A DNA stretch of 64,000 nt, from the NCBI RefSeq assembly GCF_002077695.1, contig NZ_MWUE01000025.1:62001-126000 (forward strand), given 5' to 3'. A program made the position numbers and the translations under genes. The notes beneath the pieces were generated by a model. That model saw nothing but the letters and a program-made list of their open reading frames with translations, was not told the DNA's origin and did not search any database. The DNA comes from Pantoea latae (lineage in GTDB: Bacteria; Pseudomonadota; Gammaproteobacteria; Enterobacterales; Enterobacteriaceae). Shown one piece after another: positions 31,382-39,933 of this stretch. Position 1 is the stretch's first letter. Every line of letters begins with the position of its first letter.

Positions 31382-32515
31382 ATGTTCGATCTGATCCTTC
31401 GCCGCGCCAGGCTGACGAATGAACGGCTGGTGGATATCGCGCTGCAGGAGGGCAAAATCGCCGCCGTCGCCGACAGCCTGCCGGGCGAAGCCAAACGCGA
31501 ACGCGATCTGGCCGGACGCTGCTACGTCAGCGCAGGCTGGATCGATTCCCACGTGCACTGCTACCCCAAATCGCCCATCTACCACGACGAGGCGGACGCC
31601 ATCGGCGTTGCCACCGGCGTCACCACGGTGATCGATGCGGGCAGCACCGGCGCGGACCATATCGATGATTTTTATGCGATTACCCGCGCCGCCACGACTC
31701 AGGTCTACGCGCTGATCAATATCGCGCGCACCGGCATCGTCACGCAGAACGAGCTGGCGGATATGCGCCAGATCGACGGCGACGCGGTAGCGGGCGCCGT
31801 CGCGCGGCTACCCGACTTTATCGTCGGCCTGAAGGCGCGCATGAGCAGCAGCGTGGTGGGCGAGAACGGCATTCAGCCGCTGATCAAAGCCAAAGCGATC
31901 CAGCAGCGCGTTGGCGGCCTGCCGCTGATGGTGCATATCGGCAACAATCCGCCGGATCTGGCGGAGATCGCCGATCGTCTCACCGCGGGCGACATCATCA
32001 CCCACTGCTTTAACGGCAAGCCCAACCGCGTGCTGACGCCGCAGGGCGAACTCAAGGCGTCGGTGCGCAACGCCATCGCGCGCGGCGTGAAGATGGACGT
32101 CGGCCACGGCAGCGCCAGCTTTAGCTTTGAGGTGGCGCGCGTCGCCATCGCGCAGGGCATTCTGCCCGACACCATCAGCTCCGATATCTACTGCCGCAAC
32201 CGCCTCAATGGCCCGGTGCATAGCCTGGCGCACGTGATGTCGAAATTTCTTAGCGTCGGCATGACGCTGCCGCAGGTGATCGACTGCGTCACCTGGAAGG
32301 CGGCGGAAGGATTGCGCCTGACGCGCAAAGGACGACTGGAGGTCGGCTATGACGGCGATCTGACGCTGTTCAGCCTGACCGACACGCCCCGCCTGTTTGT
32401 GGATTCCGAAGGCGAACAGCTTACCGGGGAGAAACACCTTACGCCGCTGGCCGCCGTGGTGGCGGGCGAGTGGTTCCTGACAGAAGAAGGGAAAGCCAAT
32501 GTCTTCGATTTATGA
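31382..32515 (+). CDS. Amidohydrolase/deacetylase-family metallohydrolase (EF_0837 family)
   Basis: A 377-residue TIM-barrel amidohydrolase related to dihydroorotase and N-acetylglucosamine-6-phosphate deacetylase. Metal-site motifs are DSHVHCYP (His57, His59), the likely carboxylated Lys151 in VGLKARMSS, HIGNNPP, THCFNGK and DVGHGSASFSF. In context it should remove an acyl group from an amino-sugar acid before the ammonia-lyase acts. That order is inferred from the neighbours. Its 3' end overlaps the next gene by 17 bp. Confidence 0.86.
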   Translation: MFDLILRRARLTNERLVDIALQEGKIAAVADSLPGEAKRERDLAGRCYVSAGWIDSHVHCYPKSPIYHDEADAIGVATGVTTVIDAGSTGADHIDDFYAITRAATTQVYALINIARTGIVTQNELADMRQIDGDAVAGAVARLPDFIVGLKARMSSSVVGENGIQPLIKAKAIQQRVGGLPLMVHIGNNPPDLAEIADRLTAGDIITHCFNGKPNRVLTPQGELKASVRNAIARGVKMDVGHGSASFSFEVARVAIAQGILPDTISSDIYCRNRLNGPVHSLAHVMSKFLSVGMTLPQVIDCVTWKAAEGLRLTRKGRLEVGYDGDLTLFSLTDTPRLFVDSEGEQLTGEKHLTPLAAVVAGEWFLTEEGKANVFDL

Positions 32516-33620
32516 AAAATATGGCCTGAAGCCGGTGATCAACGCCTCGGGCCGCATGACCATCCTCGGCGTCTCTACGCCGTCGGCGGATGTAGTCGAC
32601 ACCGTCCAGACCGGCCTCAGCCACTATTTCGAAATGAAAGATCTGGTCAACAAAACCGGCGCCTATATCGCGCAGCTGCTGAACGTAGAAAACGCGGTGG
32701 TGGTCTCCTGCGCCTCGGCGGGCATCGCGCAGTGCGTGGCGGCGGTGATCGTCAAAGAGAGCGACTGGCTGCTGGATAACCTGCACGCCGCACCGCTGGC
32801 GGTGCCGCACGACATCGTGGTGCCGAAGGGCCATAACGTCAACTACGGCGCGCCGGTCGGCAGCATGGTGGCGCTGGGCGGCGGGCGGCTGGTAGAGGCG
32901 GGCTACAGCAACGAATGCTCGCCCGAGCAGCTGGCGGCGGCGATCACGCCGCAGACCGCAGCGATCCTCTACGTGAAATCGCACCACTGCGTGCAGAAAA
33001 GCCATCTGAGCGTCGAGCAGGCGGCAGTGGTGGCGCGCAAACACGGCGTGCCGCTGATCGTCGATGCCGCCGCCGAAGAGGATCTGCAGTGCTACTACCA
33101 GTACGGCGCCGATCTGGTGATCTACAGCGGCGCGAAGGCGATTGAGGGGCCGACCAGCGGGCTGGTGATCGGCAGACAGCAGTACGTCGAGTGGGTGAAA
33201 CGCCAGAGCAACGGCATCGGCCGGGCAATGAAAGTCGGCAAAGAGGGCATCCTCGGCCTGACGCAGGCAGTTGAAAACTATCTGCGGCTGGAGAAAACCA
33301 GCGGCGCGCAGATGGTAGAGAAGATGACGCCCTTTATCGACAGCCTCAACCAGCTGCGCGGCGTCAGCGCGCGCGTGGTGTGGGACGCGGCGGGACGCGA
33401 CATCGCCCGCGCCGAAATCAAATTCGACGAGGCGGCCATCGGCCAGCGCACCGGCGATATCGTACAGGCGCTGAAAAACGGTGCCATCGCCATCTATTTT
33501 CGCGGCTACAAAGCCAACGAAGGCATTATCGAGGCGGATGTGCGCAGCGTCAGCGCCGAGCAGCTGCACACCATTTTCACCTCGATTCAGGCGCTGTTGA
33601 ACGGAGGAAAAACCGCATGA
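32499..33620 (+). CDS. DgaE-family PLP-dependent ammonia lyase
   Basis: A 373-residue fold-type I, SelA-like PLP enzyme. The Schiff-base lysine is Lys213 in LVIYSGAKAIEGPTSGLV. Other motifs are NASGRMTILGVSTPS at the N-terminus, the cofactor Asp in LIVDAAAEED, and KSHHCVQKSHLS. Salmonella DgaE deaminates D-glucosaminate 6-phosphate to 2-keto-3-deoxy-gluconate 6-phosphate, and the same reaction type is expected here. It overlaps the amidohydrolase by 17 bp and the aldolase by 4 bp. Confidence 0.87.
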   Translation: MSSIYEKYGLKPVINASGRMTILGVSTPSADVVDTVQTGLSHYFEMKDLVNKTGAYIAQLLNVENAVVVSCASAGIAQCVAAVIVKESDWLLDNLHAAPLAVPHDIVVPKGHNVNYGAPVGSMVALGGGRLVEAGYSNECSPEQLAAAITPQTAAILYVKSHHCVQKSHLSVEQAAVVARKHGVPLIVDAAAEEDLQCYYQYGADLVIYSGAKAIEGPTSGLVIGRQQYVEWVKRQSNGIGRAMKVGKEGILGLTQAVENYLRLEKTSGAQMVEKMTPFIDSLNQLRGVSARVVWDAAGRDIARAEIKFDEAAIGQRTGDIVQALKNGAIAIYFRGYKANEGIIEADVRSVSAEQLHTIFTSIQALLNGGKTA

Positions 33621-34357
33621 CGCTGACCCCGAATTTCTATCAGGATCGTCTCTGCCTTAACGTGCTGGCCGGATCGAAAGCCAACGCGCGCGCCATCTGG
33701 GAAGCGGCGGAAGGGCATGTGCTGGTGGGCGTGCTGTCAAAAAACTACAGCAGCAACGAGGCGGCCATCGCCGATATGCGCGAATACGCCGCGCTGATCG
33801 ACAACGCGCTCTCGGTCGGGCTGGGCGCGGGCGACCCAAATCAGTCAAAAATGGTGAGCGAGATTTCCGCCGTGCTGCAGCCGCAGCACGTCAACCAGGT
33901 GTTTACCGGCGTCGCCACCAGCCGCGCGCTGCTCGGCCAGTCGCAAACCGTGGTCAACGGCCTGATCTCGCCGACCGGCACGCCGGGCCTGGTAAAGATC
34001 TCCACCGGCCCGCTGAGTTCGCAGGGCAGCGACGCGCAGGTGCCGATCGACGCCGCCATCGCGCTATTGAAGGATATGGGCGGCAGCTCGGTGAAATACT
34101 TTCCTATGGGCGGCCTGAAGGCGGTTGACGAATATCGCGCCGTGGCGCAGGCGTGCGCGGCGCACGACTTCTGGCTGGAGCCGACCGGCGGCATCGATCT
34201 GGATAACGTCGAAGCGATCCTGCGCATTGCGCTGGAGGCGGGCGTCAGTAAAATTATCCCGCACGTCTACAGCTCGATTATCGATCCCGCCAGCGGCGAT
34301 ACGCGCGTGGAAGATGTGCGCCAGCTGCTGGCGATTTGCAAGAAACTGCTGCCGTAA
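33617..34357 (+). CDS. DgaF-family KDGP aldolase
   Basis: A 246-residue aldolase of the DgaF type (LNVLAGSKANARAIWEAAEGHVLVGVLSKNY, TGPLSSQGSDAQVPIDAAI, KYFPMGGLKAVDEYR, LEPTGGIDLDNVEAIL). It should cleave 2-keto-3-deoxy-6-phosphogluconate to pyruvate and glyceraldehyde 3-phosphate. The start ATG overlaps the stop of the lyase gene and has GGAGG upstream. It completes a deacylation, deamination and aldol-cleavage pathway. Confidence 0.87.
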   Translation: MTLTPNFYQDRLCLNVLAGSKANARAIWEAAEGHVLVGVLSKNYSSNEAAIADMREYAALIDNALSVGLGAGDPNQSKMVSEISAVLQPQHVNQVFTGVATSRALLGQSQTVVNGLISPTGTPGLVKISTGPLSSQGSDAQVPIDAAIALLKDMGGSSVKYFPMGGLKAVDEYRAVAQACAAHDFWLEPTGGIDLDNVEAILRIALEAGVSKIIPHVYSSIIDPASGDTRVEDVRQLLAICKKLLP

Positions 34358-34486
34358 CGCCCGCTGCGCCGGCGCGCCTCACAGGGCGTCGGCGCATGCC
34401 TGGACGTGACGCGGCGTTCGCTTTAGGCTGCTATCTTTCGGCATGATGCCGCTGAAGCATGCCATCGCTGCAACAGGTAGACCGCC

Positions 34487-36397
34487 TTGAGATTTCCTAA
34501 CCAGCGCCTTGCGCAACTGTTTGACGCTTTGCAGAACGAAACGCTGCCCCAGGATGAGCTGGCGCGGCGCTTCGCCGTTTCCACGCGCACCGTGCGCACC
34601 GATATCAGCGCGCTCAACGCGCTGCTGGCGGACTACGGCGCACAGTTTGTGCTGAGCCGCGGCGCCGGCTATCAGCTGAAAATCGACGACGCGCAGCGCT
34701 TCCAGCGGCTGGAGCCGCACAAGCGCGCGCCGCTGCGCGTGCCGCGCACCTCCGCCGAGCGCGTGCGTTATCTGCTGACGCGTTTTCTCACCGCCGCCTG
34801 GTCGCTGAAGCTGGAGGATCTGGCGGAAGAGTGGTTCGTCAGCCGCGCCACGCTGCAAAACGACATGACCGAGGTGCGCGAATGGCTGGCGCGCTATCAC
34901 CTCAACATTGAGAGCAAGCCGCACTACGGCATGAAGCTGTTCGGCAGCGAAGTGGCGATCCGCACCTGTTTAACCGACCTGCTGTGGCAGATTGACCAGG
35001 AGCAGGCCGACAGCCCGCTGATCGCCGTCGAAGCGCTGCACAGCGGCATTCTCGAGACGCTGCGCCCGCTGCTGCAGCAGTGCCTGACGCGCCATAACGT
35101 GCGCCTCAGCGACGAGGGCGAGCGCTATCTGCGCCTCTACTGCGCGGTGGCGGTGCGGCGCATCAGCGAAGGCTATCCGCTCAGCGATCCCGGCGCGGAA
35201 GATGTCGGGCTGGACGTGCGCGAGGCGGCGCACCAGCTGATCGCGCTGCTGCGTCCGCTGGTGGGCAAGCCGGTGTCCCCAGCGGAAGAGAGCTGGCTGC
35301 GGGTCAATATCGCGGCGCGCCAGATCCAGGAGGCGGCGCCGAGCGCCATCAATGCCGATGACGCCGACGCGCTGGTGGATTACCTGCTGAGCTATATCAA
35401 TACCCACTACAACTACAACCTGCAGGGCGACGCGCAGCTGCGCGCCGATCTGCTGACGCACATTAAAACCATGATCACCCGCGTGCGTTACCAGATCCAT
35501 ATTCCCAACCCGCTGCTGGACAATATCAAACAGCACTATCCGATGGCCTACGACGTGACGCTGGCGGCGGTCTCCAGCTGGGGCAAATACACGCCCTATA
35601 CCATCAGCGAGAACGAAATCGGCTTTCTGGTGCTGCACATCGGCGTCGGGCTGGAGCGTCACTACGACGTCGGCTATCAACGACATCCGCAGGTGTTGCT
35701 GGTATGCGACAGCGGCAACTCGACGCTGCGCATGATTGAGGCGATGCTGCTGCGCAAATACCCGCAGCTGCAGGTGACCGCGCGGCTGTCGCAGCGCGAG
35801 TATGAGGCGCGCACGCGCATCGACGAGGATTTCGTTATCTCCACCGCGCGGCTGAGCGAGAAAGATAAGCCGGTGGTGGTGATGTCGCCGTTTCCCACCG
35901 GCTTTCAGCTGGAGCAGATCGGCAAGCTGGTGCTGGTGGACCGCACGCGGCCCTATATGCTGGAGAAGTTTTTCGACGCGCAGCACTTCCTGATCGTCGA
36001 TAAGCCGATGACGCAGTCGCAGCTGTTTCGTCAGCTGTGCGATCGGCTGGAGGCGGAAGGCTATGTCGACGCGAGCTTCTACCCTTCGGTAGAGGAGCGC
36101 GAGGCGATCGTCAGCACCATGCTGGGCGAGGGCATCGCGCTGCCGCACTCGCTCGGCCTGCTGGCGAAGAAGACCGTGGTCTATACCGTGCTGGCGCCGC
36201 AGGGCATACCCTGGGGCGACGACACCGCCTCGGTGATCTTTCTGCTGGCGATCAGCAAAAGCGAGTATGAAGAGGCGATGGCGATCTACGATCTGTTCGT
36301 GACGTTTCTGCGCGAAAGGGCGGTGGCCCGGCTGCGCGACAGCAGCGATTTTGCCGGGTTTAAGGCGGTGGCGATTGAGTGTCTGGGACGGCTGTAA
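34487..36397 (+). CDS. PRD-containing transcriptional regulator (MtlR/BglG type) with EIIB and EIIA domains
   Basis: A 636-residue regulator. A DeoR/HTH_11-type winged helix lies at about 5-60 (DELARRFAVSTRTVRTDISALNALL) and a second Mga/HTH domain at about 95-150. Two PRDs follow (about 175-290 and 300-400, with His384). A PTS EIIB-like domain has Cys407 in LLVCDSGNST, and a C-terminal EIIA domain has His554 in GIALPHSLG. This is the DNA-binding activator layout of MtlR, not an RNA antiterminator. Phosphorylation by the PTS would tune it. The start is TTG with AGGTAG upstream. It lies 130 bp downstream of the operon it probably controls. Confidence 0.85.
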   Translation: MRFPNQRLAQLFDALQNETLPQDELARRFAVSTRTVRTDISALNALLADYGAQFVLSRGAGYQLKIDDAQRFQRLEPHKRAPLRVPRTSAERVRYLLTRFLTAAWSLKLEDLAEEWFVSRATLQNDMTEVREWLARYHLNIESKPHYGMKLFGSEVAIRTCLTDLLWQIDQEQADSPLIAVEALHSGILETLRPLLQQCLTRHNVRLSDEGERYLRLYCAVAVRRISEGYPLSDPGAEDVGLDVREAAHQLIALLRPLVGKPVSPAEESWLRVNIAARQIQEAAPSAINADDADALVDYLLSYINTHYNYNLQGDAQLRADLLTHIKTMITRVRYQIHIPNPLLDNIKQHYPMAYDVTLAAVSSWGKYTPYTISENEIGFLVLHIGVGLERHYDVGYQRHPQVLLVCDSGNSTLRMIEAMLLRKYPQLQVTARLSQREYEARTRIDEDFVISTARLSEKDKPVVVMSPFPTGFQLEQIGKLVLVDRTRPYMLEKFFDAQHFLIVDKPMTQSQLFRQLCDRLEAEGYVDASFYPSVEEREAIVSTMLGEGIALPHSLGLLAKKTVVYTVLAPQGIPWGDDTASVIFLLAISKSEYEEAMAIYDLFVTFLRERAVARLRDSSDFAGFKAVAIECLGRL

Positions 36398-36400
36398 CAA

Positions 36401-36422
36401 CGGGCGCCAGCCTGGCGCCGTT
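36401..36422. terminator. Terminator between the PRD regulator and yhaJ
   Basis: CGGGCGCCAG-C-CTGGCGCCG followed by TT, between convergent genes; short T-run. Confidence 0.6.
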
Positions 36423-36430
36423 AGAGAGGC

Positions 36431-37330
36431 CTAGCTTCTTTTCGCCAGCAAGCGCGGGATCTCGCGCAGGCACCAGGCTTTGGCTTCGCCCATGCTGTCG
36501 CGGCGCCACGCCATAATAATATCTACCTCGCGGGTATATTCCGGGCTGACGACGCGCAGCCGACCTTCCGCAATATCCTTTTCCACCAGCGAATAGGGCA
36601 TGGTGGCGACGCCGAGGCCCGCCAGCAGTGCTCGGCGCTTGTCGTCCATGCTGCTCACCGTCAGGCGCTGCTGCTTATCCAGCAGCTGCACCGTCAGCAC
36701 CGGACGCTCGCGCGCCGTGTCGGCCACCGCGATGCCGCGATATTTCACGCGCGTCACTTCCGACTGCGGCTCCGGCTCGTTGTGGATAGGGTGATCGGCG
36801 CTGGCGACATAGACGCTCATCATGGTGTAGAGCTTGCGGGTGTTGATTTCGGTGGAGGCGCGAAAATGCATATCCGGCGCGATAACGATATCGGCGCGGC
36901 CCTGCTCCAGCCGCTCCCACGCGCCCGCCAGCACCTCGGTGATCAGCGAAATCTGGGTATTGGCTTTTTCCGCCAGCTTCTCCACCAGCGGGAACAGCGC
37001 GTCGGTCGGCACCAGCGCCTCGGTGACGATGGTGAGGTGGGTTTCCCAGCCGCGCGCCAGCGCTTCGGCGTCGGTGGTGAGCTTGTCCGCCGCCTCCAGC
37101 AGCACGCGTCCGCGCTCCAGCAGCATGCGCCCGACGTTGGTGAATTTGGTTCGGTGGCCGGAGCGGTCGAACAGCACCACGTCCAGCTCTTCCTCCAGCT
37201 TTTGCATGGTGTAGCTGAGCGCCGACGGCACGCGCCCCAGCTCATCCGCCGCCGCCGCAAAGCTGCCGCGCCGGTCGATCGCATCCATCACGCGCAACGC
37301 TTCCAGGGTTAAAGCCCGCTCTTTGGCCAT
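36431..37330 (-). CDS. yhaJ: YhaJ, LysR-family transcriptional regulator
   Basis: A 299-residue LysR regulator, nearly identical to E. coli YhaJ in its HTH (RALTLEALRVMDAIDRRGSFAAAADELGRVPSALSYTMQKLEEEL). The effector domain contains IVTEALVPTDALFPLVEKL and VVSPEYTREVDIIMAWRRDSMG. E. coli YhaJ responds to aromatic compounds and activates yqjF; in pathogens it also affects virulence genes. yqjF and yqjG lie 13 kb away in this window. The ATG at 37330 has AGAGAG upstream. It is divergent from yhaK, its usual neighbour. Confidence 0.94.
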   Translation of the reverse strand: MAKERALTLEALRVMDAIDRRGSFAAAADELGRVPSALSYTMQKLEEELDVVLFDRSGHRTKFTNVGRMLLERGRVLLEAADKLTTDAEALARGWETHLTIVTEALVPTDALFPLVEKLAEKANTQISLITEVLAGAWERLEQGRADIVIAPDMHFRASTEINTRKLYTMMSVYVASADHPIHNEPEPQSEVTRVKYRGIAVADTARERPVLTVQLLDKQQRLTVSSMDDKRRALLAGLGVATMPYSLVEKDIAEGRLRVVSPEYTREVDIIMAWRRDSMGEAKAWCLREIPRLLAKRS

Positions 37331-37460
37331 CCGCACTCTCTTTCAGGAAATTTGAATATGCACGGCAGATTAACTGGCTAACAATACGGCGTCCAGCCTT
37401 TTACCATAATGGGTATCAAGTCTGCGGCCGCTCTCTGCCGCGGCGAGCTGGAGGATTATC

Positions 37461-38165
37461 ATGATAACAACGCGCAGTGCGTCCGCGTGCGGCCAGGCCG
37501 ATTTCGGCTGGCTTCAGGCGCGCTACAGTTTCTCTTTTGGTCACTATTTCGATCCCAAACTGATGGGCTACGCTTCGCTTCGCGTGTTGAACCAGGAAGT
37601 GCTGGCGCCGGGCGCCGCCTTTCAGCCGCGCACCTATCCGCAGGTCGACGTGTTGAACATCGTGCTGCAGGGCGAGGCGGAGTATCGCGACAGCGAGGGT
37701 AATCATATCGTTGCGCGCGAAGGCGAAGCGCTGCTGCTCGCCACGCAGCAGGGCGTCAGCTACAGCGAGATCAACCTGCGTAAGGATCAGCCGCTGACGC
37801 GCATGCAGCTCTGGCTGGCCGCCTGTCCCGAGCGAGAGAATCCGCCGCTGCAAAAAATCGTGCTGCCGGCGCGGGAAAACAGCCTGCTGATCGCCTCGCC
37901 GGACGGCGCGGGCAATAGCCTGCAGCTGCGTCAGCAGGTGTGGGTCCATCAGCTGCGGCTGGCGCCGGGAGAAGAGCAGACGCTGACGCTGCGCGGTCCG
38001 CGCGCCTATTTACAGTCGATTCACGGCTCGCTGGAGGCGGTGACGCCTGGCGATCGTCAGGAGAAGCTGGGCTGCGGCGACGGGGCGTTTTTGCAGGAGG
38101 AGCAGCAGATTCGGCTGCGGGCGAAGACCGCGACGCGGGCGCTGGTGATCGACATACCGGTGTAA
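37461..38165 (+). CDS. yhaK: YhaK, pirin-like redox-sensing bicupin
   Basis: A 234-residue pirin/bicupin close to E. coli YhaK along its whole length (QADFGWLQARYSFSFGHYFDPKLMGYASLRVLNQEVLAPG ... NIVLQGEAEYRDSEGNHIVA). The first cupin lies at about 50-130 and the second at about 150-230. The E. coli protein lacks pirin metal ligands and changes conformation on oxidation. An HYF segment is present, but the metal set is incomplete by eye. Confidence 0.94.
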   Translation: MITTRSASACGQADFGWLQARYSFSFGHYFDPKLMGYASLRVLNQEVLAPGAAFQPRTYPQVDVLNIVLQGEAEYRDSEGNHIVAREGEALLLATQQGVSYSEINLRKDQPLTRMQLWLAACPERENPPLQKIVLPARENSLLIASPDGAGNSLQLRQQVWVHQLRLAPGEEQTLTLRGPRAYLQSIHGSLEAVTPGDRQEKLGCGDGAFLQEEQQIRLRAKTATRALVIDIPV

Positions 38166-38168
38166 AAA

Positions 38169-38190
38169 AGGGCGGCTAAGGCCGCCCTGT
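38169..38190 (+). terminator. Intrinsic terminator after yhaK
   Basis: AAAAAAGGGCGGC-TAAG-GCCGCCCT; the T-run is short in the forward direction. Confidence 0.7.
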
Positions 38191-38213
38191 TCGTCTGTTG
38201 CCGCTGTGCCTGC

Positions 38214-38318
38214 GCGGATGACATGGTCCGATCGCAAAGTCGCTCAGTGCATCCATGCTCGCTCGGCCCGCGCCTTCCCTGGCGCGGGACGCTTTGCTCT
38301 TCGGCCCATATCATCCGC
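38214..38318 (+). repeat. Dispersed palindromic element, short copy A (105 bp)
   Basis: The outer arms GCGGATGACATGGTCC / GGCCCATATCATCCGC pair at 14 of 16 positions. Inside lie GATCGCAAAG and CTTTGCTCTTCGG, and a central hairpin GCCCGCGCC-TTCCCT-GGCGCGGG. The inner 70 bp match the copy at 61911 almost base for base. It lies between the convergent yhaK and dolP. Confidence 0.88.
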
Positions 38319-38348
38319 TTGTGGACAGATGAGCGGCCTGATGCTCGC

Positions 38349-38921
38349 TTACTTCAGCATAGTGAACGCGGTGGTGACGTGCTTCACGCCGCTGACCCGG
38401 CTGGCGATATCCGCCGCCGCTTTCGCCTCTTCCGCCGTCACCAGACCCAGCAGGAACACTTCCCCGTTTTCGGTGGTGACCTTCACGTTCGACGATTTCA
38501 CCTGATCGCTGCCCAGCAGCTGCGAGCGGATTTTGGTGGTGATCCAGGTGTCTGACGACGAGGTGCCGAGGCTCACTTTCTGGCCGATGCGGATCTCGTT
38601 GTAAACTTCGGTCGCGCCATCCACGCCCATGGTGATCTGCTTCGCGCGGCTGGCGATATCCTGCGACGGTGCCTGGCCGGTCAGCAGCACTTTGCCCTGA
38701 TAGGCGGTGGCGATAATGCGCGCGTCGGTTTTGATCTGCTGATCTTTCGCCAGCGCGTTGCTGACGCGCAGCTCCAGCGTGCCGTCATCGACCTGGGTGC
38801 CCACGGTGCGCGGGTCAGTGGCAGTTTTGGTGGCAACGGCCGCACCGCCGGCGACGACGGCAACGCAGCCCTGCAGCAGCATGGCGGTTAACAGGATGGC
38901 GACAGCGTTCAATGCTTTCAT
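38349..38921 (-). CDS. dolP: DolP (YraP), outer-membrane lipoprotein with two BON domains
   Basis: A 190-residue lipoprotein. Signal peptide with lipobox LLQGC (Cys at about 19), then two BON domains (VDDGTLELRVSNALAKDQQ... and SSDTWITTKIRSQLLGSDQVKSSNVKV). DolP binds anionic phospholipids, gathers at division sites and protects BAM function and envelope integrity; it is a sigma-E target in E. coli. It is last in lpoA-yraN-diaA-dolP, the E. coli order. Confidence 0.96.
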   Translation of the reverse strand: MKALNAVAILLTAMLLQGCVAVVAGGAAVATKTATDPRTVGTQVDDGTLELRVSNALAKDQQIKTDARIIATAYQGKVLLTGQAPSQDIASRAKQITMGVDGATEVYNEIRIGQKVSLGTSSSDTWITTKIRSQLLGSDQVKSSNVKVTTENGEVFLLGLVTAEEAKAAADIASRVSGVKHVTTAFTMLK

Positions 38922-38935
38922 GTTTGCTCCTTCAG

Positions 38936-39523
38936 CTATTCCTGGTGTGGAAACAGTGTGTTGTCAATCAGGTCGCACAGGCAGTTCAGCGTCAGCATAT
39001 GCATTTCGTGGATGCGGGCGCTTCGGTGCGACGGGATGCGAATTTCCACGTCGTGCGGGCCCAGCAGGCCCGCCAGCTCGCCGCCGTCATAGCCGGTGAG
39101 CGCAACGATGGTCATATCACGGGTCACCGCGGCTTCTACCGCTTTCACGATATCGCGCGTGTTGCCGCGGGTGGAGATCGCCAGCAGGACGTCGCCGGTC
39201 TGACCCAGCGCGCGTACCTGCTTAGCGTAAATTTCATCGTGCTGACGATCGTTACCGATCGCCGTCAGCATCACGTTGTCCGCGCTGAGCACCAGCGCAG
39301 GCAGGCTGGGGCGCTCGGTCTCGAAACGGTTGATCATGCTGGCGGCGAAATGCTGCGCGTTGGCGGCTGAGGCCCCGTTGCCGCAGCTGAGAATTTTATT
39401 GCCGTTAAGCAGGCACTGCACCAGCGTCATCGCAGCGCGGGAAATGGCATCCGGCAGCGCCTCTGCGGCGGCAATCTGGGTTTGAATACTTTCAGTAAAA
39501 CACGCTTTGATTCTGTCCTGCAC
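38936..39523 (-). CDS. diaA: DiaA, DnaA initiator-associating protein
   Basis: A 195-residue SIS-domain protein close to E. coli DiaA ([32 protein letters not shown] ... [21 protein letters not shown]). DiaA forms tetramers that bind several DnaA molecules and promote initiation at oriC. The start is GTG, matching the E. coli N-terminus. It lies 14 bp after yraN. Confidence 0.96.
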   Translation of the reverse strand: MQDRIKACFTESIQTQIAAAEALPDAISRAAMTLVQCLLNGNKILSCGNGASAANAQHFAASMINRFETERPSLPALVLSADNVMLTAIGNDRQHDEIYAKQVRALGQTGDVLLAISTRGNTRDIVKAVEAAVTRDMTIVALTGYDGGELAGLLGPHDVEIRIPSHRSARIHEMHMLTLNCLCDLIDNTLFPHQE

Positions 39524-39537
39524 ACGACCACCTGGTT

Positions 39538-39933
39538 CTATACGTCTGCATTAAAGGCATTGGGCAGCCATTCCAGCGCCGTACCGGTAATGGCGATGAT
39601 GTCGAAACGGCAATCCACCGTCTCAAAACTGCCGCCGCGCTGCGCCAGCCACAGGGCGGCGGCGCGCAGCAGTTTCTGCTGTTTGAGGCGGGTGATGCTG
39701 GCCAGCGCGCCGCCGTAGCGCGCATCGCGCCGGTAGCGCACCTCCACAAACACCCAGCATGCGCCGTCGCGCATGATGAGATCCAGTTCGCCGCCGCGAT
39801 AGTTCACGTTGCTGGCGACCCAGCGCAGACCGGCGCGCTCTAAATAGCGCCGGGCGCGCTGTTCCTGTTCGGCGCCGAGGCGCCGAGGGTTCAGGAGGCG
39901 GGAACGATCTCGCCCTGACGATACTGGCTCCAT
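39538..39933 (-). CDS. yraN: YraN, UPF0102 nuclease-fold protein
   Basis: A 131-residue protein of the UPF0102 family with a restriction-endonuclease-like core: [10 protein letters not shown] (catalytic Asp) followed by VFVEVRYRR. Its activity is unproven; the fold suggests a nuclease linked to DNA or Holliday-junction processing. The ATG at 39933 gives the same length as E. coli YraN, has AGGA upstream, and overlaps the end of lpoA by about 43 bp. Confidence 0.93.
   Translation of the reverse strand: MEPVSSGRDRSRLLNPRRLGAEQEQRARRYLERAGLRWVASNVNYRGGELDLIMRDGACWVFVEVRYRRDARYGGALASITRLKQQKLLRAAALWLAQRGGSFETVDCRFDIIAITGTALEWLPNAFNADV

Noticed and set aside
34970..36400. 476-codon minus-strand frame opposite the PRD regulator
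   Set aside because: Antisense shadow; no motif, and the PRD/EIIB/EIIA domains on the plus strand are clear.
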